DNA from: Saprospiraceae bacterium
GTDB taxonomy: Bacteria > Bacteroidota > Bacteroidia > Chitinophagales > Saprospiraceae
NCBI GenBank assembly: GCA_020848995.1
Contig: JADLHA010000009.1
Location: 1 to 64,000, forward strand
Direction: 5' to 3'
Length of the DNA: 64,000 nucleotides
Below are positions 46,169-55,353 of this stretch, in pieces. Every line of letters begins with the position of its first letter. Position 1 is the first letter of the stretch. Position numbers and translations under genes: made by a program. The notes under the pieces are model-generated. The model worked only from the letters and a program-made list of their open reading frames with translations. It was not told where the DNA came from and made no database searches.

Positions 46169-48640
46169 ATGTTTCGAATAACCTGTCTGCTATTAATTTG
46201 TGCCACTTGCCTCCGGCCGGGAACTTCGCAGGAAGCGCGAAGCAGCTCCGAGATCTACGAAGCGCTTGAAAAGCTGAAAGTACTCGGCTCCGTACTCTAT
46301 GTCGCCGCTCACCCGGACGATGAAAACACCCGCCTCATCACCCATCTTTCACGTGGGATGCATCTGCGCACCGCCTACGTTTCACTCACGAGGGGAGACG
46401 GTGGTCAAAATCTGATTGGGGAAGAACTCGACGAGTTTCTCGGTGCCATACGGACGCAGGAATTGCAGCAAGCGCGAAGAATTGATGGCGGAATACAATA
46501 TTTCAGCCTGGCAAACGACTTCGGGTATTCTAAAAACGACGCTGAGACTTTCCGCATCTGGCCGCGCGACAGCGTTATGGCGGATCTGATCCGCGTGGTG
46601 CGCACGTTCAAACCGGATGTGATCATCAATCGATTTGACCACCGGACCAGCGGCAGGACCCACGGTCACCATACAGCATCTGCCATCCTGGGGCGGGAGG
46701 CCTTTCTCTATTGCAATAGTCCACTGCACCAACGCGAGCTGTTGAAGGGCACCGCCCCCCATCTGGTGCAACGATTGTTCTTCAACACGTCTTACTTCTT
46801 CTACGGAAAAGAGCGATTCGACACCATGGATAAAAGTCATCTTTACCGGCTCGACGTCGGTGACTTTTACCCGCTCCGGGGCCAGTCTAACAACGAAATT
46901 GCTGCGCGGAGCCGCAGCATGCACAAATCTCAGGGCTTTGGAATTAACTCGAGCCGGGGCAGCTCTATGGAATATTTTGAGCGATTGGATGCCGGCAAAG
47001 AAGCCGGACATGCAGGCCCTTTCGACGGGTTGGATTTTTCATGGAATCGCATCAACGGTGGAGGCACGGTATCTAAAGTCATTGAGGAAGTGATCGCTCA
47101 CTTCGACTTCACCCAACCCTGGATGAGCATCCCCCTGCTCCAAAGAGCGGAACAATACATGGAGGACCTTCCCGATCACGATTGGAAGCAAATCAAACTC
47201 GGGGAGATCCGTTCCATCATCCTCGATTGTGCCGGCATTTACACCGAAGCCCACGTCGGTATGCCCATTGTCAGTCCGGGTAGCCGATTGGAAGTTCATA
47301 CCGAGTGCATAGCTCGCAATCCAGTGCGGGTAACGCTCAAGAAAATTGCGCTGCCTGCATTTTCGTACGATACGGCATTCGACCTGTTGCTTGAATCCAA
47401 CGTAGCCCATTTCTGGAAACGGCCTTTCAAATTAGACCATGAGGCGAGCCTTACGGCGCCCTTTTGGTTGCTCAATGGAAGGCCGGATGGATATTACCCG
47501 GTGGCAACCCGTGATCAAAGGCTTTTACCTGAGCTGCCCAGAGAGCTCTACGCCAATCTGGAATTAGAGCTTTCAGGAAAAATGTATTCGGTCAGACGCG
47601 ACATCGTTTTTAAAACCGACGATCCGGTCCTTGGGGAAGTAAAGGAGCCACTGGATGTGCTTCCACCAGCCGTGGTCGTGTCGGAGGATCCTCTCTACCT
47701 GGCCAACAAGGGTCTGGTGGATTGTAAGGTCCGCATTCGCGCCAATTGTGAAGGATGTTCCGTTGAAGTCCGCTTCAAGCTACCGGAAGGCATGCGGTCG
47801 CAACCGGAAAGGCAGGTACTGCAGTTTGAACGAGCCGGAGAAGAGCAAGTCCTTCACTTCAGCTTAGGCGGCATACCCGGCAATCCGGAACGCCTCGAAT
47901 TGCCGGTACTCATCGACGAAACGCAGGCCTATTTTCTTAAATCCATCAAATACCCCCACATCCAACAACAGAGGGTGCTGACGCCCGCGATGTTGAGGGT
48001 AATCACCTCCGAGATCCGAACTACCAAAAAGCGCATTGCATACATCGAAGGCGCAGGTGATTACACCGATGACGCCCTTCGCAAAATGGGATATGAAGTG
48101 CATGCATTTTCTGCAGACAAGCTGGAAACAATCAGCAATAAAGATTTTGACGTCCTCCTGCTTGGAATCCGTGCATTCAACACGCAGGAAGCGCTCAAAA
48201 ACGGCAAGAACCATTTCGAACGGTTTGTCTCGAAGGGCGGAAAGATCATCGTGCAGTACAACACCACGGCCGATCTCGTCACCAGGGATTTTGCACCGGC
48301 TGCTCTCACCATCGGCCGGGGCAGAGTTGCCGATGAGCGCGCGGCTGTCCGCGTCATCGCACCCGATCACCCGGTGCTGCATTCACCAAACGTCATTCGC
48401 TCCAGCGATTTTGAAAACTGGATCCAGGAACGCGGGTTGTACTTTCCATCGGAATATGCTCCGGCTTACGAAGAAATTCTTGGAATGAGCGACCCGGGAG
48501 AAAATGAATTGCGATCTGGCCTGCTCGTTTTAAGACATGGCAAGGGCGCATTCGTCTACACATCACTGGCATGGTTTAGGCAATTGCGCGCAGGTGTTCC
48601 TGGAGCTTACAGGCTGTTCAGCAACCTGGTATCTTTCTGA
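46169..48640 (+). CDS. PIG-L/LmbE family deacetylase, exported
   Basis: LYVAAHPDDENTRLITHLSRG; TYVSLTRGDGGQNLIG; HHTASAILGREAF. Confidence 0.93.
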   Translation: MFRITCLLLICATCLRPGTSQEARSSSEIYEALEKLKVLGSVLYVAAHPDDENTRLITHLSRGMHLRTAYVSLTRGDGGQNLIGEELDEFLGAIRTQELQQARRIDGGIQYFSLANDFGYSKNDAETFRIWPRDSVMADLIRVVRTFKPDVIINRFDHRTSGRTHGHHTASAILGREAFLYCNSPLHQRELLKGTAPHLVQRLFFNTSYFFYGKERFDTMDKSHLYRLDVGDFYPLRGQSNNEIAARSRSMHKSQGFGINSSRGSSMEYFERLDAGKEAGHAGPFDGLDFSWNRINGGGTVSKVIEEVIAHFDFTQPWMSIPLLQRAEQYMEDLPDHDWKQIKLGEIRSIILDCAGIYTEAHVGMPIVSPGSRLEVHTECIARNPVRVTLKKIALPAFSYDTAFDLLLESNVAHFWKRPFKLDHEASLTAPFWLLNGRPDGYYPVATRDQRLLPELPRELYANLELELSGKMYSVRRDIVFKTDDPVLGEVKEPLDVLPPAVVVSEDPLYLANKGLVDCKVRIRANCEGCSVEVRFKLPEGMRSQPERQVLQFERAGEEQVLHFSLGGIPGNPERLELPVLIDETQAYFLKSIKYPHIQQQRVLTPAMLRVITSEIRTTKKRIAYIEGAGDYTDDALRKMGYEVHAFSADKLETISNKDFDVLLLGIRAFNTQEALKNGKNHFERFVSKGGKIIVQYNTTADLVTRDFAPAALTIGRGRVADERAAVRVIAPDHPVLHSPNVIRSSDFENWIQERGLYFPSEYAPAYEEILGMSDPGENELRSGLLVLRHGKGAFVYTSLAWFRQLRAGVPGAYRLFSNLVSF

Positions 48641-48644
48641 TGAA

Positions 48645-48785
48645 ATGAAAGAGCCCGTTCGCTGGAACCGCTACTACGCATTGGTTTTGCTGTTGCTGGC
48701 ATTGTACATTGCCCTGTTGCGCGGCCTGTCCTGCATGTTTCCTCGCGAAGTGGCTCCCGCTGTTAACAAAACAGAGACGCGGTGA
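48645..48785 (+). CDS. 46-aa single-pass membrane protein, coupled to the downstream symporter
   Basis: MKEPVRWNRYYALVLLLLALYIALLRGLSCMFPREVAPAVNKTETR; 4-nt gap to upstream gene, GTGA overlap with downstream start. Confidence 0.6.
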   Translation: MKEPVRWNRYYALVLLLLALYIALLRGLSCMFPREVAPAVNKTETR

Positions 48786-50455
48786 GTTCAGCAGACTGGA
48801 TCGTATTGCTGGCAACGCTTGGGATCATCATCATATATGGGGCGCGCCAGTCGCGGAAACAGCACTCGCTCAATCAGTTCCTGTTGGGGAACCAGAACAC
48901 GAGCTGGTGGAAAGTGGGGTTTACCGTCATGGCCACTCAGGCAAGTGCCATTACGTTTATTTCAACAACAGGCCAGGGATATTCTGACGGCATGCGGTTT
49001 GTTCAATTTTATTTTGGGTTACCCCTGGCGATGATCGTCATTTGCGCAAGTTTCATTCCGCGATTCTACCAGCTTAAGGTTTTTACGGCATACGAATACC
49101 TCGAACAGCGCTTCGATCTCAAGACGAGGAGTTTTGCAGCTGCGATATTTCTGTTGCAACGGGGTCTGGCCGCTGGCATCACCCTTTACGCACCCAGCAT
49201 CATCCTGTCGTCGGTCTTCCACTGGGACCTTCAGTGGACCCATGTTTTCAGCGGATTAGCTGTAATTGCCTATACGGTGAGTGGAGGAGCGCAGGCCGTC
49301 ACGCGCACGCAGCTTGGCCAACTGCTGGTGATCCTTTTGGGAATGGTCTTCATTTTTTTTCATATGCTCGAGGCGCTGCCACAGGGATATGGCGTGTCGG
49401 CTGCGGCACGAATTGCATCCTGGACCGGCAAAATGGATGCGGTTCAATTCGAATTGAACGCGGCAGACCGTTACAATTTCTGGGCCGGCATCGGAGGAGG
49501 TTTTTTCCTGGCGCTCGCCTATTTTGGAACAGACCAGTCGCAGGTGCAGCGCTACCTGGGGGCCCGCTCCGTCGCTGAAAGCCGCTGGGGTCTCATCCTG
49601 AACGGCATATTGAAGATCCCCATGCAGGCATTTATTCTTTTCTGCGGGGTATTGCTCTTTGCCGTGTTCCAGTTTGAGAAAACCCCGGTTCACTTCAACG
49701 AGAAACTGCTTACCGCACTGCGGCAATCACATCCAGCACAATACGCGTTGTGGCAGCAAAGAAATGACAGCCTGCACCTTGCGCTGGAAAGCATTCGAAA
49801 CACATCCGATCAGGAAGGCCTCCGGCATCAGCTCACCACCCTAAACCAAGAGCGCACCCGGCTGAAATCGGAAGTCATTTCCTTCGTTAAAAGCAGCATG
49901 CCCGACCAGGAAGCCAACGACCGGGATTATATTTTTCTCCACTACATCACAAACTATCTCCCACGCGGTTTGGTGGGGCTCATGATCGCAGTCATACTCT
50001 GCGCGGCCATGTCGTCGATCTCAGCGGAACTCAACGCGCTTTCCGGCACCACCACGGTTGACATCGTTCGCCGGTCACTGCCATCGCTGTATGCTAAGTT
50101 GCCCGAACTGGGATGGTCGCGATTGATGACCGCATTCTGGGGCGTGGTTGCCATCTGCTTTGCATTTTATGCACAACTCTTTGAGAACCTCATCCAATTC
50201 ATCAACATCGTTGGATCGCTATTTTACGGAACGGTACTCGGCATATTTCTATGTGCCTTCTACCTCAAACGAACTACCGGAAGGAGTGTTTTTCCAGCTG
50301 CTGTCGCTGCACAACTCACCACGCTGATGCTGTTTTGGTTAACCGACCTGGGCTTTTTGTGGTACAATGCCATCAGTTGCAGCATGGTTATGGTTCTGGC
50401 ACTGAGCCTGGAATGGCTTCTGCCCCGGAAAGCAGACCGCATTGAGCATTCATAA
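48782..50455 (+). CDS. Sodium:solute symporter family protein
   Basis: 557 aa multi-TM; TAYEYLEQRFDLKTRSFAAAIFLLQRGLAAGITLYAPSIIL; AYFGTDQSQVQRYLGARS. GTG start. Confidence 0.93.
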   Translation: MSSADWIVLLATLGIIIIYGARQSRKQHSLNQFLLGNQNTSWWKVGFTVMATQASAITFISTTGQGYSDGMRFVQFYFGLPLAMIVICASFIPRFYQLKVFTAYEYLEQRFDLKTRSFAAAIFLLQRGLAAGITLYAPSIILSSVFHWDLQWTHVFSGLAVIAYTVSGGAQAVTRTQLGQLLVILLGMVFIFFHMLEALPQGYGVSAAARIASWTGKMDAVQFELNAADRYNFWAGIGGGFFLALAYFGTDQSQVQRYLGARSVAESRWGLILNGILKIPMQAFILFCGVLLFAVFQFEKTPVHFNEKLLTALRQSHPAQYALWQQRNDSLHLALESIRNTSDQEGLRHQLTTLNQERTRLKSEVISFVKSSMPDQEANDRDYIFLHYITNYLPRGLVGLMIAVILCAAMSSISAELNALSGTTTVDIVRRSLPSLYAKLPELGWSRLMTAFWGVVAICFAFYAQLFENLIQFINIVGSLFYGTVLGIFLCAFYLKRTTGRSVFPAAVAAQLTTLMLFWLTDLGFLWYNAISCSMVMVLALSLEWLLPRKADRIEHS

Positions 50456-50584
50456 CACGTGCTGGCCAGTCATGAATTGGGAGGCGTCAAGTCGTGTGGT
50501 TCCTGCAAGGCCACATTTTCGTGCGCTTTGAGCAATCCCATTCAGATTTAGCATTCATTTCTGCCAATTTCGTCGAAACAAAAA

Positions 50585-50608
50585 AAAGCCGGACAGACAT
50601 CCGGCTTT
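50585..50608. terminator. Bidirectional Rho-independent terminator
   Basis: AAAGCCGGA-N6-TCCGGCTTT between convergent genes. Confidence 0.85.
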
Positions 50609-50648
50609 ACATTTTCTCGCAATTGTGTGTAGGGCCTACGCGATCTGA

Positions 50649-51494
50649 TCAATTGCTCCACTCCTGAATGGAAAGCTCGTTCATCTTCACGTATTCGTCG
50701 TTGCCTGCCTCAACAGCCATCGCTTTCGAACGCTGTGCTACTTCGATGGCCTCTGGCTTTCTTCCCAGTGATGCAAGGATGAGCGATTCGAGACGCAATT
50801 TCCAAAAGGTCGGCGCCAATTCGTTGGAGCGGTGTGCCCACTCGTAAGCTCTGGCCATATCCTTGTTGGCGTCGTAGTAATAACGCGCAGCCTGGTAGTA
50901 GTCGTTGCTCGAGGGGCCGGCGATGACTTTGTCGATGTTGGCCATGACTTTGCTGTCCACATCAAAGCTCAGCCGGATGGGCACCAGCGTCGACTCCCAC
51001 ACGAGATTCATGGTAGCCGATTCATTTTTGATGTCGTTGATGTCGATAAAGAACGTTTCGAAGGTGTAGGCCACGAGCATGTGGGGTTCAACAGAAACCC
51101 TCACCACTTCCTTAGTGCGGTCGTAATCCTGAGGGACTCCCGAAACATTGGCATCGGAATAGAGGATAATTTCCCACATGTCCTTGCCGGGTACCGTGAA
51201 CAGGGCATAAGTCCCTTTGGGAACGGGGCGACCTTCGACCTTGACGTCTTCGCTGAAACTAACCCTGGTCGCCGCGTTGGCTCCCGTGCGCCACATTTTG
51301 CCATAGGGCACCAGCGGATTCGCGTCACTGAAAATGTTGCGGTTCTTCATCCCCGGCCGGGAATACTCGATGGTAATGGTGCCGAGTCCAACTTTCTGCT
51401 CGAGTTTACACAGCGGGCTCGGTGCGGGAACGGAGATCTGTCCAACCACGGGAAGGACCGCCAGCGCTCCAAGAAATACGAGGATTTTTTTCAT
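50649..51494 (-). CDS. DUF2911 domain-containing protein
   Basis: PAPSPLCKLEQKVGLGTITIEYSRPGMKNRNIFSDANPLVPYGKMWRTGANAATRVSFSEDVKVEG. Confidence 0.93.
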   Translation of the reverse strand: MKKILVFLGALAVLPVVGQISVPAPSPLCKLEQKVGLGTITIEYSRPGMKNRNIFSDANPLVPYGKMWRTGANAATRVSFSEDVKVEGRPVPKGTYALFTVPGKDMWEIILYSDANVSGVPQDYDRTKEVVRVSVEPHMLVAYTFETFFIDINDIKNESATMNLVWESTLVPIRLSFDVDSKVMANIDKVIAGPSSNDYYQAARYYYDANKDMARAYEWAHRSNELAPTFWKLRLESLILASLGRKPEAIEVAQRSKAMAVEAGNDEYVKMNELSIQEWSN

Positions 51495-51585
51495 AGCTAG
51501 GTGTTTTTTAACCTATTAACGCGAAAGCAGGCAAATGGATCAAAAAAATAAATTCTTTCATATTATGAAAATTAATAATATGTAT

Positions 51586-51593
51586 TACCTTTG
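51586..51593 (+). promoter_or_regulatory. -7 box TACCTTTG upstream of a 27-aa ORF
   Basis: Exact TAnnTTTG in an AT-rich divergent region. Confidence 0.5.
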
Positions 51594-51623
51594 TGTCATT
51601 GCGAAACACTAAAAACCGAAGAT

Positions 51624-51707
51624 ATGATCATCGCAACGACCTGTGTGCTCTGCTTTCTTGGTAGCTGGTTTCTCCTTCAGATGAAGATTTCCGAACAGGA
51701 GCAATAG
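51624..51707 (+). CDS. Putative 27-aa hydrophobic microprotein
   Basis: MIIATTCVLCFLGSWFLLQMKISEQEQ; own consensus promoter box; stops 2 nt before the convergent gene end. Confidence 0.4.
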   Translation: MIIATTCVLCFLGSWFLLQMKISEQEQ

Positions 51708-51708
51708 A

Positions 51709-51993
51709 TCAGCGCAGTGCGATCTCCTGGATGCACTCCTCTCCCAGATGATCGTTTAACTGATTAATTATCAAATCTTTATTATACATTAGCTCAGCCC
51801 GCAATGCGGCGGAGGAGAGTTGTATGGCCAGCTTCCCTCGAGAAAACTGCACTGATTCCGTGTAGCTTTTGAACTGTGGATACAATGCCTCCCAGGCATC
51901 GCTGAGCCTGCTCTGCAGCAATTTATCGCGCAGCTTGTCGCGACTTGCAACCCGCCGGAGCAAGTCTTTCAAATTCCACTCGTGCTGTTCCAT
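51709..51993 (-). CDS. DUF721 family protein
   Basis: 94 aa; LQSRLSDAWEALYPQFKSYTESVQFSRGKLAIQLSSAALRAELMYNKDLIINQLN; adjacent to recF. Confidence 0.88.
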   Translation of the reverse strand: MEQHEWNLKDLLRRVASRDKLRDKLLQSRLSDAWEALYPQFKSYTESVQFSRGKLAIQLSSAALRAELMYNKDLIINQLNDHLGEECIQEIALR

Positions 51994-52029
51994 TCAATTG
52001 CTTTAACATTTTGACTATCAGGTGCTTTG

Positions 52030-53139
52030 CTAAACAACCCACGCCCCCCTATCCAGTGCGTGGTACCTGACAGGTAGTTTTAGCGATTCACCTACTCTCT
52101 GTATGCGTTCCCGGTGTGTATCGCTAATAAAACACTGTCCGACCCCTTCAGATTCCAGCAAATGGGCAAATTGGAGCACTCTGTTGGCGTCGAGTTTGGC
52201 AAAGATATCGTCCAGCAGAACGATGGGGGAAGATCCCGTCGCCGATTTCATAAAAGAATATTGTGCAAGTTTAAGGGCTGCCACAAAGGTTTTGCATTGC
52301 CCTTGCGAGCCGCGTTGTCCAATCGGGCGTTCGTCCATCAGACAATCCAATCGGTCCTTATGGATGCCGGCATTGGTCCGCATGGTTGCCAGATCACGCG
52401 ACCTGGTTTCCATCAACCGGGTGGAAAAGTCTGTTTCTGCATCAGACCCATAGCGAAGTCCGGCACTTTGTGAGCTCAGGCTGATGGTATCGATGTAGCG
52501 GCAAACCAAGGGTTCCAAAATCCGGCAAAGGTCCCTTCTCTTCTCATAAAGCCTTGACGCCTGCTGACATAGCCCGTGATCCAGTGCGTCAAGCACCGGA
52601 TGATCGGCCCGACCGGAAAGGTGCATTTGGCGAAGTGCAGCATTCCGGTGCTTCAACAGTTTATTGTAGGCAAGTAAGTTCTCCAGGTATTTGCGATCGG
52701 TCTGAACGAGGATCTGGTTGAGGTATTTGCGCCTGGCTTCAGCAGCATGAATGAGCTGGTAGACGTCTTCAGGAGCTAAAAGCACTACGGGAATTTTGCC
52801 AATGTGTTCGAGCGGCCTTGCGTATTTCCGACCGTTCCAGCTCCAGGAACGGGTCTGTGGAGGCTGAAACTTGACAACCAGTTGGTACCGTGCATCCTCT
52901 CCCCGAAAGTCCGCCTCCAGACGAAAAAAACCAGCGCCCTCCGCAACGAGTTCCTTATCGGAATGCTGCGCAAAACTCTTGGTGAGCCCAAGGTAATAAA
53001 TGCAGTCCAGCAAGTTCGTTTTCCCGGCTCCGTTGTCTCCGCTGATAAAATGGAATCCCTCGCCTGCCTCCAGGGTCAAGGCCCGGAGATTCTTAAAGTT
53101 TGCAATGGTGAGTTGTTGGAGGATCAAGATGGATGCCAA
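52030..53139 (-). CDS. recF: DNA replication and repair protein RecF
   Basis: LQQLTIANFKNLRALTLEAGEGFHFISGDNGAGKTNLLDCIYYLGLTKSF; RPIGQRGSQGQCKTFVAALKLAQY; IVLLDDIFAKLDANR. Start at 53139 is TTG. Confidence 0.95.
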   Translation of the reverse strand: MASILILQQLTIANFKNLRALTLEAGEGFHFISGDNGAGKTNLLDCIYYLGLTKSFAQHSDKELVAEGAGFFRLEADFRGEDARYQLVVKFQPPQTRSWSWNGRKYARPLEHIGKIPVVLLAPEDVYQLIHAAEARRKYLNQILVQTDRKYLENLLAYNKLLKHRNAALRQMHLSGRADHPVLDALDHGLCQQASRLYEKRRDLCRILEPLVCRYIDTISLSSQSAGLRYGSDAETDFSTRLMETRSRDLATMRTNAGIHKDRLDCLMDERPIGQRGSQGQCKTFVAALKLAQYSFMKSATGSSPIVLLDDIFAKLDANRVLQFAHLLESEGVGQCFISDTHRERIQRVGESLKLPVRYHALDRGAWVV

Positions 53140-53200
53140 TCTGCCGCAAAGATGGCCATCTGCAGATAAACCTATAGAGCTATGCTTCGAATTTTCGCCC

Positions 53201-53242
53201 AGAACCGCTTCCCTCCTGTTCCGGAGGGTCCCTTGCGGTTCT
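53201..53242. repeat. Intergenic compound hairpin
   Basis: AGAACCGC/GCGGTTCT outer stem and CCCTCC/GGAGGG inner stem. Confidence 0.6.
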
Positions 53243-53277
53243 ACAATTGGCTTACTTTTACGCCCTAAATTGGACTC

Positions 53278-55296
53278 ATGAAATTCATTTCTTGCTTTTT
53301 TGCCTTTTTGACGCTGTCCGTAAACCTGTTGGCCCAGGGCAGAATGACAGAAGATCTCCTGTGGTCCCTCGGACGCGTGTCCGGAGAATCGCTGTCTCAG
53401 GACGGCAAATACGTTTATTACACCGTGACCCGCTATGATCCTGCGACGAATAAATCAACTACCCAGCTATACATCTCAGACCTTTCCGGCAGGAATGCAA
53501 ATAAGATCTCTGAAGCAAAAGCTTATGCGGGCAATGTTGCATTTGATGGGGGAGGCAATTTGATGTATGCCAAAGACGGGCAGGTGTTCCACGACCTCAT
53601 CCAACGCAATCTAGGAATCGAAGGGCTGGAGTACTCCAATTTCCGGATCTCTCCCGGAGGAAGGCACATTGCCTTTTCCCGCTCGGTAAAAATTGATCAG
53701 ACGAAAGCTGACCGTCACCCCGATTTGCCGCTTGCGTCAGCCTCTGTGTACGATGACCTGATGTTCCGGCATTGGAACGTCTGGGAAGACGGCGCCTACA
53801 ACCACATTTTTATTGGCCGCCTGAGTCCCGATGGCATTGCCCAGGAAACCGATATCATGCCGGGAGAAGCCTACGATTCGCCAACGGTACCTTTTGGCGG
53901 TGCTGAAGACCTCTGTTGGAGTAAGGATGGGAAATGGCTGGCCTATGTGTGTGTTAAGAAAAAAGGGAAAGATTACGCAGTTAGTACCAATTCGGACATT
54001 TACTTATACCACCTCGAGACCAGGCAAACGCAGAATGCTTCGCAAAATCTGGCGGGTTACGACAAAGACCCACAGTTTTCACCGGATGGAAAATACCTGG
54101 CCTGGCTCAGCATGAGCCGCGATGGTTATGAGTCGGACAAAAATGATTTAATCATCATGGACCTGGCAACGCGAAAGCAGTACAACGTGACCAGAACCTG
54201 GGATGAGACCATCAATCATTTCATCTGGAGTCCGGATTCACGGTCGGTGTTTTGCAACCTGCCCTATCGCGGCAGCATCCAGCTCTTTGAAATTGGATTG
54301 GCCAATGCGTTCTCCGACTCCCCCATGCCAAATTACCGCCAAATAAGCCATGGCGATCATGATTACGCCTCGATTCTTGGCGTTTCCGGAGATGAGCTTG
54401 TTTGTACCCGCAACGATATGAACCATGCCCCGGAAGTGTATGCCGTAAACATCCAGACGGGACAAACCCGGCAGATCACTCGGGTCAACGACGAAGCCTA
54501 CCAGGGGATCAGGCCCTGCCCGGTCGAAAAACATTGGATCCGGACATCGGATAAGAAGAACATGCTCGCCTGGGTAATCTTTCCACCGGATTTTGATCCA
54601 ACCCGGAAATACCCGACCCTACTTTATTGCCAGGGAGGCCCACAATCTGCCCTGACGCAGTTTTATAGTTTCCGATGGAATTTCCAGCTCATGGCTTCAA
54701 AGGGTTACATCGTCGTGGCCCCTAACCGTCGCGGCATGCCGGGTTGGGGCAGGCAATGGAACGAGCAAATTTCGGGTGACTGGGGAGGTCAGTGCATCTC
54801 GGATTACCTTTCCGCTATCGACCAGGTTTCTAAAAAACCGTACGTCGATGTGGACAGAAGGGCGGCTGTGGGTGCCAGTTTTGGAGGGTACTCGGTATTT
54901 ATGCTTGCCGGTTTGCACGAAAACCGCTTCAAAACTTTCATCTCACATTGCGGGTCGTTCAACCTTGAATCGTGGTATGGCAGTACGGAAGAAATGTGGT
55001 TTGCCAATTGGGACTTAAAGGGCCCTTACTGGAATAAGAAATATGCTAAAGCCTACCAGCGCCATTCGCCCCATCGCTGGGTACATCGCTGGAACCGCCC
55101 CATCCTCATCATCCAGGGTGGCCGGGATTACCGCATTCCGGACACTCAGGCTTTTGAAGCCTTTACTGCCGCGAAGATGCTAGGCCTGCCCTCGCGATTG
55201 CTTTATTTTCCCGACGAAGGGCACCACGTCCTCAAGGTCCAGAATGGTCTGCTTTGGCAGCGGGAGTTCTTTACCTGGCTCAGAGAAACCTTGTGA
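53278..55296 (+). CDS. S9 family peptidase (prolyl oligopeptidase-like)
   Basis: DRRAAVGASFGGYSVFMLAGLHENRF; ILIIQGGRDYRIPDTQAF; LLYFPDEGHHVLK. Confidence 0.95.
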   Translation: MKFISCFFAFLTLSVNLLAQGRMTEDLLWSLGRVSGESLSQDGKYVYYTVTRYDPATNKSTTQLYISDLSGRNANKISEAKAYAGNVAFDGGGNLMYAKDGQVFHDLIQRNLGIEGLEYSNFRISPGGRHIAFSRSVKIDQTKADRHPDLPLASASVYDDLMFRHWNVWEDGAYNHIFIGRLSPDGIAQETDIMPGEAYDSPTVPFGGAEDLCWSKDGKWLAYVCVKKKGKDYAVSTNSDIYLYHLETRQTQNASQNLAGYDKDPQFSPDGKYLAWLSMSRDGYESDKNDLIIMDLATRKQYNVTRTWDETINHFIWSPDSRSVFCNLPYRGSIQLFEIGLANAFSDSPMPNYRQISHGDHDYASILGVSGDELVCTRNDMNHAPEVYAVNIQTGQTRQITRVNDEAYQGIRPCPVEKHWIRTSDKKNMLAWVIFPPDFDPTRKYPTLLYCQGGPQSALTQFYSFRWNFQLMASKGYIVVAPNRRGMPGWGRQWNEQISGDWGGQCISDYLSAIDQVSKKPYVDVDRRAAVGASFGGYSVFMLAGLHENRFKTFISHCGSFNLESWYGSTEEMWFANWDLKGPYWNKKYAKAYQRHSPHRWVHRWNRPILIIQGGRDYRIPDTQAFEAFTAAKMLGLPSRLLYFPDEGHHVLKVQNGLLWQREFFTWLRETL

Positions 55297-55322
55297 GTCC
55301 CGAAGGGTCAGGATCAATGGAT

Positions 55323-55330
55323 TATTTTTG
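55323..55330 (+). promoter_or_regulatory. -7 box TATTTTTG upstream of pdhA
   Basis: Exact TAnnTTTG, 23 nt before ATG 55354. Confidence 0.45.
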
Positions 55331-55353
55331 CAAGAACTTAAACACTTCGGGGG

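Noticed and set aside
46382-48382. Minus ORFs 46382..47011 and 47864..48382
   Set aside because: Antisense to the PIG-L deacetylase.
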